NCBI RefSeq assembly: GCF_030504955.1
Contig: NZ_JAUKTR010000001.1
Location: 900,422 to 964,421, forward strand
Length of the DNA: 64,000 nucleotides
Reading direction: 5' to 3'
Source of the DNA: Peiella sedimenti
GTDB taxonomy: Bacteria > Pseudomonadota > Alphaproteobacteria > Caulobacterales > Caulobacteraceae
This document shows positions 1 to 8,607 of the stretch, piece by piece. Position numbers and translations under genes: made by a program. A model generated the notes under the pieces. The model saw only the letters and a program-made list of their open reading frames with translations, searched no databases and was not told where the DNA came from. Every line of letters begins with the position of its first letter. The stretch's first letter is position 1.

Positions 1-668
1 GCCGCAGCCTTTCCCAACAGGCGCGTCGAATCCAGGACCGGCAACGGCGAATTGTCCGCATTGATGATGATCGGGATTTCCGTGCAACCCAGGATCACGC
101 ATTCCGCTCCCTGGGCGGCCAGTTCTTCGATCGCCTCGACAAACACCGCAGTGGTCTCTGGCCGGAAAACGCCACGGCACAATTCTTCGAAGATCAGGGT
201 ATTCAGGCGTGACTGAGTTTGCGGCGACGGGGTGATGCGCTCAAGGCCCGCGTCAGCCATGGCGTGCTCATAAGCCGACCCGGTCATCGTCCAGCGGGTG
301 CCAGTCAGACCTACCTTGCGCCAGCCGTTCCCAACCGCCTCGGCGCAAACGACCTGCGCGATGTGCAGCCCCGGCAGCGCCGCACGGCCTATGACCTGAT
401 CCAACACGATATGAGCCGTATTGTCGGGGCAGACAAAGAAGTCTGCGCCGGCGCGGGCCACCACCTCGACGCCTCGAAGAAGGTGCTCAGCCACCTCCGC
501 ATGCTCGCCGGACTCCCAGCCCGGCATACTGAGCCCCATGGGGATGGCGCAGGAGACGATATTCGGGTGCATGTGAGGACCGAGTAGGGTTTCGCCCTCA
601 TGCACGGCGGTCAGAAAACACAGCGCCGCACCCTCGGCGCTATGGCCCGCGATACCGATGGTTTTCAT
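1..668 (-). CDS. Aspartate/glutamate racemase family protein (3' end outside window)
   Basis: The minus-strand frame opens at an ATG (666-668) as MKTIGIAGHSAEGAAL and stays open to the window edge, giving about 222 residues, so the C-terminus is missing. Two cysteine motifs typical of the Asp/Glu racemase superfamily are visible: FVCPDNTAH (about residue 80) and ILGCTEIPI (about residue 200). In this family they supply the two thiols that remove and return the alpha proton without PLP. Both are intact, so an active cofactor-independent amino-acid racemase is likely. The substrate (aspartate, glutamate or another) cannot be told from sequence. The gene is divergent from the VOC gene, with about 160 bases between them. 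Confidence 0.85.
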   Translation of the reverse strand, partial: MKTIGIAGHSAEGAALCFLTAVHEGETLLGPHMHPNIVSCAIPMGLSMPGWESGEHAEVAEHLLRGVEVVARAGADFFVCPDNTAHIVLDQVIGRAALPGLHIAQVVCAEAVGNGWRKVGLTGTRWTMTGSAYEHAMADAGLERITPSPQTQSRLNTLIFEELCRGVFRPETTAVFVEAIEELAAQGAECVILGCTEIPIIINADNSPLPVLDSTRLLGKAA

Positions 669-829
669 GCCGATCTCCCGAGGCATCAGGATGGCTCCAG
701 ACGTGGGTGGAAGCAATCGCCTCGATGTTGCGAACTCAGTGCTGACTGTCGGCGTCGCCCTAGCCCACACGTCCTTGTTGAGCGTAGGGTCCGCTTCGGG
801 TCGGCCCGCGCTTGAAGAAGGAACCGTCC

Positions 830-1258
830 ATGAAGATCGTCACCAGCCTCAGCTTCCGCGGCCAGTGCCGTGAAGCCTTTGAGTTTTACGCCCAGGTCCT
901 GGGCGGAAAGGTCACCGCCGCCCTGCCCTACGGCGACGGCCCGCCCGAGATGCAGACGCCGGAGCACATGCGCGACTGGCTGATGCACTGCTGGCTGGAG
1001 GTGGGTGATCAGGCGATCATGGGCGCGGACATGGACGTGCAATGGGCGCCCAACATCGACAAACCGAAGAACGGCTTCGACGTCACCGTGCATACCGACG
1101 ACCTGGAACAGGCGCGCCGCTGGTTCGACGGTCTGTCCGAAGGCGGCAAGGTGGTCATGCCCTTTGCCGAAACCTTCTGGTCGCCCGGCTATGGCTCACT
1201 GATCGACCGGTTCGGCGTTCCGTGGATGGTCAACACGCAAGGCGAAGTGAACGGCTAG
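830..1258 (+). CDS. VOC family (PhnB/glyoxalase-like) protein
   Basis: This 142-residue protein begins MKIVTSLSFRGQCREAFEFY and has the features of PhnB-like VOC domains: a short beta-strand, the CREAFEFYAQVLGG helix and a C-terminal WSPGYGSLIDRFGVPW block. The family includes dioxygenase/glyoxalase-fold proteins, mostly of unknown substrate. I chose the ATG at 830 over the TTG at 812 because a GAAGAAGGAA ribosome binding site sits just upstream. Metal ligands cannot be assigned with confidence. It stands alone on the plus strand before the carbonic anhydrase gene. Confidence 0.85.
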   Translation: MKIVTSLSFRGQCREAFEFYAQVLGGKVTAALPYGDGPPEMQTPEHMRDWLMHCWLEVGDQAIMGADMDVQWAPNIDKPKNGFDVTVHTDDLEQARRWFDGLSEGGKVVMPFAETFWSPGYGSLIDRFGVPWMVNTQGEVNG

Positions 1259-1332
1259 CTGTCGCCAAGCCTTGCCTTGACAGAGGCGTAGCGGCGTTGG
1301 ACGAAGCGCCCCGTAAGAGGGGTGGGACCTTC

Positions 1333-2016
1333 ATGGGCTTTCTGGGTTTCGGCGGCCGCAGGCGCGCGGCCTCTTCTTCGCATTCCTCAACCGCGGGCGC
1401 TGCCTCGCCTCCTCCGCCGCGCGATCCGACGCCGGAGGAGGCGCTGGCCCTGCTCAAGGCGGGGAACGAAGCCTTTGTGAACGGTCGCAGCCAACTGGGC
1501 CACGTCACGGCTGACGACCTCGCCGGCCTGCAGGACGGGCAGAAGCCCTTCGCCGTCATCGTCGGTTGCGCCGACAGCCGCACGCCGCCGACCATCCTGT
1601 TCAACCAGGGCCTCGGCCGCCTGTTCATCGTGCGCGTGGCGGGCAACACGGTGGACCGCCGGGGTCTGGCCTCCATCGTCTATGCGGTCAGGAACCTGGG
1701 CTGCCCGCTGGTGGTTGTGATGGGTCATACCGGCTGCGGCGCGGTGGCCGCGGCCGAGGCCGTGGTCGACGGCAAGACCGAGCTGGACCCCTCCCTGGAG
1801 GAGATGATCGTGCCGATCATCCCGGCGGTGCTGACCGCCCGGCGCACCCGCCGCAACGACATCGCCGTGGCCGCGGTCGAGGAAAACGCCCGCCGCGTGG
1901 CGGCCAAGCTGCACACCTCGGACACCAGCCTGCAGCAGGCCGTCGACGAGGGCCGGCTGATGATCGTCGCCTGCGTGAAAGAGCTGCACTCGGGCCGCGT
2001 CAGGTTCCTGGATTAG
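1333..2016 (+). CDS. Beta-class carbonic anhydrase
   Basis: The protein has 227 residues and should interconvert CO2 and bicarbonate. The zinc-site motifs of beta-carbonic anhydrases are present: CADSRTPP (Cys ligand plus the Asp-Arg dyad) and HTGCGAV (His and Cys ligands). GNTVDRRGLASIVYAV between them fits the family. The N-terminus is a low-complexity Ser/Ala/Pro stretch of about 35 residues before the catalytic domain and has no clear signal peptide. The ATG at 1333 follows a purine-rich AAGAGGGGTGGG; the frame is open much further upstream, but that part overlaps the VOC gene and is not plausible coding sequence. The last four bases overlap the convergent dehydrogenase gene. Confidence 0.93.
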   Translation: MGFLGFGGRRRAASSSHSSTAGAASPPPPRDPTPEEALALLKAGNEAFVNGRSQLGHVTADDLAGLQDGQKPFAVIVGCADSRTPPTILFNQGLGRLFIVRVAGNTVDRRGLASIVYAVRNLGCPLVVVMGHTGCGAVAAAEAVVDGKTELDPSLEEMIVPIIPAVLTARRTRRNDIAVAAVEENARRVAAKLHTSDTSLQQAVDEGRLMIVACVKELHSGRVRFLD

Positions 2017-2876
2017 CCCTTCGGCGGCTCCAACCGCGTCACCAGGCTTGAGGTGTCCCAGCGGTTTCCGCCTGAACTCTGCACCTCGGCGTAGTAGCCG
2101 TCCACCAGCCGGGTCAGGTCCAGGCGCGCGCCGTTGCGGGCCGCCTCGTCGAGAACCAGGCCCAGATCCTTGCGCATCCAGTCGACGGCGAATCCGAAGT
2201 CGAACCTGCCTTCGGCCATGGTCGGCCAGCGATTGTCCATCTGCCAGGACTGGGCCGCGCCCTTGCCGATGGCGGCCAGCACCGCGTCGGGGTCAAGCCC
2301 CGCGCGTTTCGTGAAGTGCATGGCCTCGGCCAGGCCCTGAACCACGCCGGCGATGGCGATCTGGTTGACCATCTTGGTCAACTGGCCGCTGCCGGCTGGG
2401 CCCATCAGGCGCATGGCGGCGGCATAGGTGCCCATGACGGGTTCCATTCGCGCGAACGCGTCCGGCTCTCCCCCCGCCATGACCGTCAGGCGGCCGTTCT
2501 CGGCCCCGGCCTGGCCGCCCGAAACCGGCGCATCGATGAAGCTGAAGCCGCGTTCGGCGGCCAGCGCCGCGATCTCGCGGGCGACCTCGGCCGAGGTAGT
2601 GGTGTGATCGACGATCACCGCGCCCGGCGCCAGAACCGGCAGAGCTTGGCTGACCACCTGGCGCACGTCGTCGTCGTTGCCGACGCACAGGATCAAGGCC
2701 TCAGCGTCCTCGGAGGCGGTCCGAACGGATTCATGGGCGGTTCCGCCCGTGCGTTCGGCCCAGGCTTGGGCCTTCGAAAAGGTGCGGTTGTAGCCGCGCA
2801 CCTCGTGCCCGGCCCTGACCAGATGTCCGGCCATGGGTCCGCCCATGACGCCCAGCCCCGCGAAGGCGATCCTCAT
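2013..2876 (-). CDS. NAD(P)-dependent beta-hydroxyacid dehydrogenase family oxidoreductase
   Basis: This 287-residue protein starts with a Rossmann motif, FAGLGVMGGPMAGHL, typical of the 3-hydroxyisobutyrate/tartronate semialdehyde/GLYR reductase family. DAPVSGGQAGAENG near residue 120 is the substrate-binding block, and KMVNQIAIAGVVQGLAEA carries the catalytic lysine around residue 170. The family reduces or oxidises small beta-hydroxyacids or semialdehydes; the exact substrate is not evident. It is probably co-transcribed with the flavin reductase gene 10 bases upstream. Its 3' end overlaps the carbonic anhydrase gene by four bases in convergent orientation. Confidence 0.9.
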   Translation of the reverse strand: MRIAFAGLGVMGGPMAGHLVRAGHEVRGYNRTFSKAQAWAERTGGTAHESVRTASEDAEALILCVGNDDDVRQVVSQALPVLAPGAVIVDHTTTSAEVAREIAALAAERGFSFIDAPVSGGQAGAENGRLTVMAGGEPDAFARMEPVMGTYAAAMRLMGPAGSGQLTKMVNQIAIAGVVQGLAEAMHFTKRAGLDPDAVLAAIGKGAAQSWQMDNRWPTMAEGRFDFGFAVDWMRKDLGLVLDEAARNGARLDLTRLVDGYYAEVQSSGGNRWDTSSLVTRLEPPKG

Positions 2877-2886
2877 CTGCGCCCTT

Positions 2887-3375
2887 TCATCGTCCTTGGC
2901 CCTCCACCTTGCTGTACCAGCCCTTGTAGAACACCAGCCCGTCGCCCGGCCGTGTTTCCCAGCGATCCACCCGGCCCAGCACGATCAGGTGGTCGCCCGC
3001 CTGGGTGCGCTCGGTCGTGGTGCAGATCAGCCGCGTCAGGGCGCCGGGCATCAGAGGCGGCTCGCCGTCGACGCGCGGCTCCAGTTCGTCGCTTTCCAGC
3101 CGGCAGATGCCGGTGGCGAAGCGCTCGGCCAGGGCCGCCTGCTCGGCGCCCAGCACATGCACCGCGAAACGCTCGGCGGTGGCGAAGGCTGGCCAGCGGG
3201 CCGAGGTCTCCTCCAGGCACCACAGGATCAGCGGCGGCGTCAGGGACACCGAGGTGAAGGAGTTGACCGTCAGGCCCAGCGGCCCCTCGGCGGAATCGGC
3301 GGTCACCACGCACACCCCGGTGGCGAAGGCGCCCAGCGCGCGGCGGTATGCGATCGTCGGGTCCAGCGGGGGCAC
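2887..3375 (-). CDS. Flavin reductase family protein (FMN-binding split barrel)
   Basis: The 162-residue protein matches the flavin reductase-like split-barrel fold: ALGAFATGVCVVTA at the N-terminus, LTVNSFTSVSLTPPLILWC in the middle (the FMN-binding Ser/Thr-rich loop), and GDHLIVLGRVDRW near the end. Members supply reduced flavin to a partner monooxygenase or act as NAD(P)H:flavin oxidoreductases. No monooxygenase lies next to it here. Translation starts at GTG (3373-3375). The gene sits just upstream of the dehydrogenase on the same strand, so the two probably form a unit. Confidence 0.88.
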   Translation of the reverse strand: MPPLDPTIAYRRALGAFATGVCVVTADSAEGPLGLTVNSFTSVSLTPPLILWCLEETSARWPAFATAERFAVHVLGAEQAALAERFATGICRLESDELEPRVDGEPPLMPGALTRLICTTTERTQAGDHLIVLGRVDRWETRPGDGLVFYKGWYSKVEGQGR

Positions 3376-3531
3376 GGCCCGGACCTAAGGCGCTGCGGGC
3401 GTGAGCGCAAGGCAGAGCATGGCCGGCGACTTTCCGTCGTCTCCCAGGAAGAGATGGCGCGCGGGCCCTTCCGCAACCTCGCCTTAACCTTGATCGGCGA
3501 AGCCTGAACCCCTGTCACGGGGCTTTGCGGC

Positions 3532-4431
3532 ATGGCGACGAGCGATCGGCCGATCCTCATCAAGAAGATCAAGAAGGGCGGCGACCACGGCCACCACGGC
3601 GGCGCGTGGAAGGTGGCCTATGCCGACTTCGTCACCGCCATGATGGCCTTCTTCCTGCTCATGTGGCTGATCAACACCACGGACCCCGAGCAGAAGCGCG
3701 GCATCGCCGAGTATTTCGCGCCCGCCAGCGTGTCCCAGTCCACCAGCGGATCGGGCGGCATTTTGGGCGGCACGGCCTTGGGCGACGACGGCGCCAAGGG
3801 CGAGGGCTCCATGTCCCTGATCCAGCAGCTGGCGCCCGAAGCGCCCGAGGATGCGCCGCCGGAGGCCGGACAGGCCAGCAACCTGGCCGCCGCCAGTGAG
3901 GAGGAGCTGCGCGAGGAGATCGCGCGGCGTGAGGCCGAATCCTTCCGTTCAGCGGCTGAATCCCTGCGTCAGGCCATGCGCGACATGCCCGAACTGGCCG
4001 AGCTGTCGCGCCAGCTGATCGTCGACCAGACGCCCGAGGGTCTGCGCATCCAGCTGATCGACCAGGAGGGCCGCTCCATGTTCGAGCCTGGCTCGTCCCG
4101 GCCCAACGAGCGCGCCCGCGTTCTGCTGCGCGCGGTGTCCCGCGTCATCAACCAGCTGCCCAACCGCATCAGCGTCACCGGCCATACCAGCGCCACGCCC
4201 GGCGGGCGGGCCTCGGCCCCTGGAGATTGGCCGCTGTCGGCGGCGCGGGCCGACGCCTCGCGCCAGATCCTGCAAGGCGCAGGCGTGGACGCGGACCGCG
4301 TGTACCAGGTCTCGGGCAAGGCGGGGTCCGACCCGCTCTATCCGGACGACCCGACCCTGGCCGGCAACCGCCGCATCGCCATCGTGCTGCTGCGCGAGGC
4401 GCCGGTCCTGCCCACGGACACCAGCCTGTGA
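3532..4431 (+). CDS. motB: Flagellar motor stator protein MotB
   Basis: This 299-residue protein is the peptidoglycan-anchored half of the flagellar stator. The N-terminus is basic (IKKIKKGG) and is followed by WKVAYADFVTAMMAFFLLMW, a single membrane helix that carries the conserved proton-binding aspartate in YADF. After a flexible acidic linker (about 70-150) comes an OmpA-like domain with VTGHTSATPGG and LSAARADASRQIL, which binds cell wall. motA is not adjacent; motA and motB are unlinked in several alphaproteobacteria. No other flagellar genes lie in the window. About 155 bases of non-coding DNA upstream presumably hold its promoter. Confidence 0.95.
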   Translation: MATSDRPILIKKIKKGGDHGHHGGAWKVAYADFVTAMMAFFLLMWLINTTDPEQKRGIAEYFAPASVSQSTSGSGGILGGTALGDDGAKGEGSMSLIQQLAPEAPEDAPPEAGQASNLAAASEEELREEIARREAESFRSAAESLRQAMRDMPELAELSRQLIVDQTPEGLRIQLIDQEGRSMFEPGSSRPNERARVLLRAVSRVINQLPNRISVTGHTSATPGGRASAPGDWPLSAARADASRQILQGAGVDADRVYQVSGKAGSDPLYPDDPTLAGNRRIAIVLLREAPVLPTDTSL

Positions 4432-4525
4432 CGGATGGGCGGGCGCGGCGTCATGCCCCTCGCCTGCCCCTTGCGCGTTTGGGCGGCGCGGTCCCAAATC
4501 AGGCCATGACCGGCGAGCCGATCTC

Positions 4526-5275
4526 GTGACCCAGCACTTTCCAACGCGTCAGCTGCGCTTCTTCCTGACGGCGCCGACGCCGTGCCCCTATCTGCCGGGC
4601 AAGGAGGAGCGAAAGGTCTTCACCCACCTGCCGCTGACGGACGGCGCCGAGCTGAACGACCACCTGACCCAGGTGGGCTTTCGCCGCTCGCAGAACATCA
4701 CCTACCGCCCTGCCTGCGAGGCGTGCGACGCCTGCATGTCGGCGCGCATTCCGGTGCGTGAATTCCAGTTCTCAAGAGCCCAGCGCAAGGTCCTGAACCG
4801 CAACGCCGATCTGTCCCCCATGCTGGTCGAGGCCGAGGCCACGCCGGAGCAGTTCGACCTGTTGCGGACCTACCTGCTGTCACGCCATCCCGAGGGCGGC
4901 ATGACCGACATGGGCTGGGCCGACTATGTGGCCATGGTCGAGGACACGGCCGTACGCACCCACATCATGGAATATCGCCTGCCCGCCAAGGACGACGGGC
5001 CGGGCGACCTGGCGGCCTGCGCCCTGGTGGACGTGCTCAGCGATGGGCTGTCGATGGTCTACAGCTTCTATGATCCGGCGCTGGAGCGGCGCAGCCTGGG
5101 ATCGTTCGTGATCCTGGATCACCTGCGCCAAGCCCAGACGGTCGGGTTCGAGTACGTCTATCTGGGCTATTGGGTCCGGGGCAGCCGCAAGATGGATTAC
5201 AAAGCCAGGTACCGTCCGCTCGACGTGCTCAAACCCGGCGGCTGGGTGCGGCTGGAGGATGAGGCCGAGGCCTAG
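4526..5275 (+). CDS. bpt: Aspartate/glutamate leucyltransferase (arginyltransferase family)
   Basis: At 249 residues it matches the bacterial Bpt/Ate family, which adds leucine (or arginine) from tRNA to proteins with N-terminal Asp/Glu and so marks them for ClpAP-type degradation. The N-terminal Cys cluster is clear: TPCPYLPG, then RPACEACDACMSARIPV. The C-terminal GNAT-like part has MVYSFYDPALERRSLG and YVYLGYWVRGSRKMDYK. Translation begins at GTG (4526-4528). The end overlaps the convergent rnj gene by four bases. Confidence 0.93.
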   Translation: MTQHFPTRQLRFFLTAPTPCPYLPGKEERKVFTHLPLTDGAELNDHLTQVGFRRSQNITYRPACEACDACMSARIPVREFQFSRAQRKVLNRNADLSPMLVEAEATPEQFDLLRTYLLSRHPEGGMTDMGWADYVAMVEDTAVRTHIMEYRLPAKDDGPGDLAACALVDVLSDGLSMVYSFYDPALERRSLGSFVILDHLRQAQTVGFEYVYLGYWVRGSRKMDYKARYRPLDVLKPGGWVRLEDEAEA

Positions 5276-6942
5276 AGCCTCAGTACCACCACCTCGACGA
5301 TGGGCCGACGGTCCCACAGGCGCTGAGACGCCTTCTTCACCGCCCGCGCGATGGCCTGTTCGATGACGACTTCGTCCTCCAGCGCCTCGCCCTTCAGCTT
5401 GAACAGCGCGTGCTCAGCCGTCTCGGCCAGGTCATCCAGGGCGTCGTCCAGCGTCTGGTCCTTGTCGCCGGGCAGGCCGAGGCCGCGCACGTCGATGTCG
5501 CTGACCAGCTTGCCCCGCCGATCCATGGCGAAGCTGACCACCACGACCCCGTTGTGGGCCGCGTGCCGCCGCTCGCGCAGCGCATCCCCGTGGGCCGGAG
5601 TCAGCAGGCCGCCATCGACATACAGGCGCCCCGAGGGAACCTCGTCGATGATCTGGGCGCGCCCGGGCGCCAGGCGCACCATCTCGCCGTTGCGGGGCGT
5701 GACCTGCTCCGGGACCTGAAGGTCGCGGGCCAGGTTGGCGTGCTCCAGCAGGTGGCGGCGCTGGCCGTGCGTCGGCACGGCGATGCGCGGCCGGGCCCAG
5801 CGGTACATCTGGCGCAGCTCTTCGCGGCACGGATGCCCCGAGACGTGGATGCCCGGGTGGTCGCGTTCGGTGTAGAGGCGTACGCCCAGGTCCGCGAGCC
5901 GGTCCTGCAGCGCGCCGATGGCCAACTCGTTGCCGGGAATGACACGGGACGAGAAGATGCAGTGATCCCCCTCGCCCAGCCTCACATGCGGGTGCGAGCC
6001 TTCGGAGATGCGCGACAGGGCCGCGCGGGGCTCGCCCTGGCTGCCGGTGCACAGATAGAGGATCTGGTCGTCCGGGAAGGACTTGGCCTGATCGTCAGGG
6101 ATGAAGGGCTTCACATCGGCCAGCAAGCCCACGGACTTGGCCGCCGCGGTGATGCGGTGCATCGATCGCCCCACCAGCGAGACGCGTCGTCCACAAGCCT
6201 CGGCGGCGCGGATGACCGAGTCCAGCCGGGCCACATTCGAGGCGAAGCAGGCGACGGCCACCTTGCCCTTGAGCGAGCCGATCAGGTTCGTCATGGCCGT
6301 GCGGACTTCGGCCTCTGAGCCGGCCACGCCCTCGACGAACACGTTGGTGGAATCGCACACCATGGCCAGCACGCCCTCGTCGCCGAGGCGCTGGATAGCG
6401 TCTGCGTCGGTGACGTCGCCGATGACGGGGTCGGGGTCGATCTTCCAGTCGCCCGTGTGCAGCACCGTGCCCAGGGGTGTGCGGATGGCCAGGCCGTTGG
6501 GCTCCGGGATCGAGTGGGTCAGGGTGACCATGTCGATGCTGAAGGGGCCGATCTGGATCGTCCCGCCCAGCGGCACCTCGATGATCTCAACCTCCTCCAG
6601 AATGCCGGCGTCGCGCAGCTTCTCGCGGATCAGAAAGGCCGTGAAGGGGGTGGCGTAGAGGGGCGCCCTCAGCTTGGGCCACAGCCAGCCCAGGGCCCCG
6701 ATGTGGTCCTCGTGGGCGTGGGTCAGCACGATGCCGAGGATGTTCTCTCCCTCGGCGAAGCTGGCGTCCGGGACGATCACGTCCACGCCCGGGGTCGAGG
6801 AGTCGCCGAAGGTCACGCCCACGTCGACCACGATCCACTGGCGGTTATCCTCCGGGCCGTAGCCGTAGAGGTTCAGGTTCATGCCGATCTCGTTGGACCC
6901 GCCCAGGGGCAGGAAGACCAGCTCATCGTTCTTGTTTTTCAT
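5272..6942 (-). CDS. rnj: Ribonuclease J
   Basis: This 556-residue enzyme is a metallo-beta-lactamase/beta-CASP ribonuclease with endo- and 5'-to-3' exonuclease activity in mRNA turnover and rRNA maturation. Visible motifs are THAHEDHIGALG (zinc ligands H75, H77, D79, H80), HTGDWKIDPDP, and the beta-CASP blocks with VCDSTNVFVEG, CTGSQGEPRAALSRI and HVSGHPCREELRQM. The length fits the family. It is the last gene of the minus-strand run that starts with nuo, with an 8-base gap after coaX, so it may be co-expressed with cofactor genes. Confidence 0.97.
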   Translation of the reverse strand: MKNKNDELVFLPLGGSNEIGMNLNLYGYGPEDNRQWIVVDVGVTFGDSSTPGVDVIVPDASFAEGENILGIVLTHAHEDHIGALGWLWPKLRAPLYATPFTAFLIREKLRDAGILEEVEIIEVPLGGTIQIGPFSIDMVTLTHSIPEPNGLAIRTPLGTVLHTGDWKIDPDPVIGDVTDADAIQRLGDEGVLAMVCDSTNVFVEGVAGSEAEVRTAMTNLIGSLKGKVAVACFASNVARLDSVIRAAEACGRRVSLVGRSMHRITAAAKSVGLLADVKPFIPDDQAKSFPDDQILYLCTGSQGEPRAALSRISEGSHPHVRLGEGDHCIFSSRVIPGNELAIGALQDRLADLGVRLYTERDHPGIHVSGHPCREELRQMYRWARPRIAVPTHGQRRHLLEHANLARDLQVPEQVTPRNGEMVRLAPGRAQIIDEVPSGRLYVDGGLLTPAHGDALRERRHAAHNGVVVVSFAMDRRGKLVSDIDVRGLGLPGDKDQTLDDALDDLAETAEHALFKLKGEALEDEVVIEQAIARAVKKASQRLWDRRPIVEVVVLRL

Positions 6943-6950
6943 GTGACCTT

Positions 6951-7718
6951 TCAGGTCGTGTTGCGGCGCTGAATTTCAAGCAGACCCTTGAGGGTGAGGT
7001 CCGGATCGAAGACGTCGATCTTGTCGGTCGCCCCCTCGAACAGCGAAACCACCCCGCCCGTTCCGATTACGGTCATGGGCCTGCCCCACTCGGCCTTGAT
7101 GCGGTCCACCAGCCCCTCGATCAGCGCGATATAGCCCCAGAAGACGCCCGATTGCATGTTGGCGACGGTGTCCTTGCCGATTACCGACCTCGGGCGGGCG
7201 ATGGCGATGCGCGGCAGCATGGCCGCCGCCTCGTGCAGGGCCTGGAGCGACAGGTTGATGCCGGGGGCGATGACGCCGCCCTCAAAGGCGCCGTCGGCGG
7301 CGATGACATCGAACGTGGTGGCCGTGCCGCTGTCGACCACGATGGCGTCGCCCGGATAGGCGACATGGGCGCCGATGGCGTTGACCAGCCGGTCGGCCCC
7401 GGCCTCGCTGGGCTTGTCGGTGCGCACCGGAATGTCCAGCCGGGCGTTGTCGCCCACCACCAGCGGCTCCACGTTGAGATAGCGGCGCGACAGGTTGCGC
7501 AGGTTGAAGATGGACTGCGGCACCACGCTGGAGACGATGCAGGCGTCCAGATGGCTGAGGGTCAGGCCGTGCATGGCCAGGAGCTGGGCCAGCCAGACGG
7601 CGTACTCGTCCGCGGTGCGGGCCGCGTCGGTGGAGGTGCGCCACTGGCCCAGCCACTCGGAGCCGTCGTGAACGGCGAAGAGGGTATTGGTGTTGCCCTG
7701 CTCGATGGCCAGCAGCAT
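6951..7718 (-). CDS. coaX: Type III pantothenate kinase
   Basis: CoaX (255 residues) phosphorylates pantothenate, the first step of coenzyme A synthesis. It belongs to the ASKHA fold: AIEQGNTNT is the phosphate-1 motif, [12 protein letters not shown] holds the catalytic aspartate, and [13 protein letters not shown] is phosphate-2. The usual first aspartate (D-x-GNT) is a glutamate here (E6), a conservative change. Its start codon overlaps the birA stop as TGATG, which suggests translational coupling. Confidence 0.96.
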   Translation of the reverse strand: MLLAIEQGNTNTLFAVHDGSEWLGQWRTSTDAARTADEYAVWLAQLLAMHGLTLSHLDACIVSSVVPQSIFNLRNLSRRYLNVEPLVVGDNARLDIPVRTDKPSEAGADRLVNAIGAHVAYPGDAIVVDSGTATTFDVIAADGAFEGGVIAPGINLSLQALHEAAAMLPRIAIARPRSVIGKDTVANMQSGVFWGYIALIEGLVDRIKAEWGRPMTVIGTGGVVSLFEGATDKIDVFDPDLTLKGLLEIQRRNTT

Positions 7719-8467
7719 CAGCCGCCTCCCGGGAATACGTCGCCCGCCGATACCAGCCGAAGGGTCCCGTCGGGAAGCCTGAGCCTGAGCGCGCCGTCGG
7801 GCGCGACGCCTTCAGCGGTCCCTTCGAGGGTCTCCGAGCCGAGGCGAGCGACGCAGGGGCCGTGCAGGCCCGTGGCGCGGGCGGACCAGGCGGCAAGTAT
7901 GGGCTCTGGTCCTTCGCGAAGCCAGACCTGAAGCCAGCGGTCTAAGGCTTCGGCCAGGAACGCCATGGCCTCGTCCTGGGTCGGAGCGGCCGTCGCGTGC
8001 GGCCCCAAATGCTGAGCCAGGCTGGCGGCGCGGTAAAGCAGCGGCTCGGGTGGGGTCGAGGACAGGTTCACGCCGATCCCCACGCCCAGCCACAGGCCGC
8101 CCCCGGCTGCGGGGCCGGACTCCACCAGCACGCCCGAGCACTTGGCGCCGTCCAGCAGCACGTCGTTGGGCCACTTGATGCTGACCAGGCCAGGCGCGGC
8201 CCAGCCGTCCAGCAGGTCGGCCACGGCCAGGGCGGCCACGAAGGTCACGCGCGCTGCGTTCGGCGGAGAAAGGTCGACGAAGGTGAGCAGGGTCGCGGCC
8301 AGATCGCCCTCGCCCGTGCTCCAGCTTCGCCCGCGCCGGCCGCGGCCTGCGGTCTGGCGACGGGCGGCGAACCACAGCGGATCGGTCTGTCCCGCCTCGG
8401 CGGCTTTGCGCGCCTCAGCGTTGGTGGAGTCGGTTACGTCCAGCCACAGGATCGGCGGTGCGGGCAA
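7718..8467 (-). CDS. birA: Biotin--[acetyl-CoA-carboxylase] ligase
   Basis: This 249-residue enzyme activates biotin as biotinyl-AMP and attaches it to the carboxylase carrier protein. The ligase motifs are clear: [11 protein letters not shown], the glycine/arginine loop [13 protein letters not shown], and [21 protein letters not shown]. There is no N-terminal winged helix, so it is a monofunctional ligase and not the bio-operon repressor type. The only possible start is a TTG at 8465-8467, since an in-frame TAG lies 12 bases upstream; AGGGGA provides a binding site. A 140-base gap with a cruciform-like element separates it from nuoN. Confidence 0.95.
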   Translation of the reverse strand: MPAPPILWLDVTDSTNAEARKAAEAGQTDPLWFAARRQTAGRGRRGRSWSTGEGDLAATLLTFVDLSPPNAARVTFVAALAVADLLDGWAAPGLVSIKWPNDVLLDGAKCSGVLVESGPAAGGGLWLGVGIGVNLSSTPPEPLLYRAASLAQHLGPHATAAPTQDEAMAFLAEALDRWLQVWLREGPEPILAAWSARATGLHGPCVARLGSETLEGTAEGVAPDGALRLRLPDGTLRLVSAGDVFPGGG

Positions 8468-8481
8468 ACGTCCCCTGCCCT

Positions 8482-8544
8482 AGAGCTTGATCGGCTGAGG
8501 AAGAATCGCCTTCGCGATTTCGCCGATGCCGTGAATCAAGCTCT
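8482..8544. repeat. Nested inverted repeat (cruciform-like) between nuoN and birA
   Basis: Two 10-base arms, AGAGCTTGAT (8482-8491) and ATCAAGCTCT (8535-8544), are perfect reverse complements. Inside them CGGC (8492-8495) pairs with GCCG (8522-8525), and AATCGC (8504-8509) pairs with GCGATT (8514-8519) around a 4-base loop. The T-poor ends do not look like an intrinsic terminator. It may be a processing hairpin in the nuoN-birA transcript or a dispersed intergenic repeat; I noticed no second copy in this window. Confidence 0.7.
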
Positions 8545-8607
8545 CGCTAAGACGTTGGGCCGAATTCTGAGTTTCGTTGAAGCGCATTCAACTCAACCGA
8601 TTTCGGC

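Noticed and set aside
1042..1332. Longer N-terminus for the carbonic anhydrase
   Set aside because: This part lies within the VOC gene in another frame and has no homology-like pattern; the ATG at 1333 has a ribosome binding site.
3500..3531. CtrA-like half site TTAACC upstream of motB
   Set aside because: Only one half site is present; the spaced second TTAA is missing.
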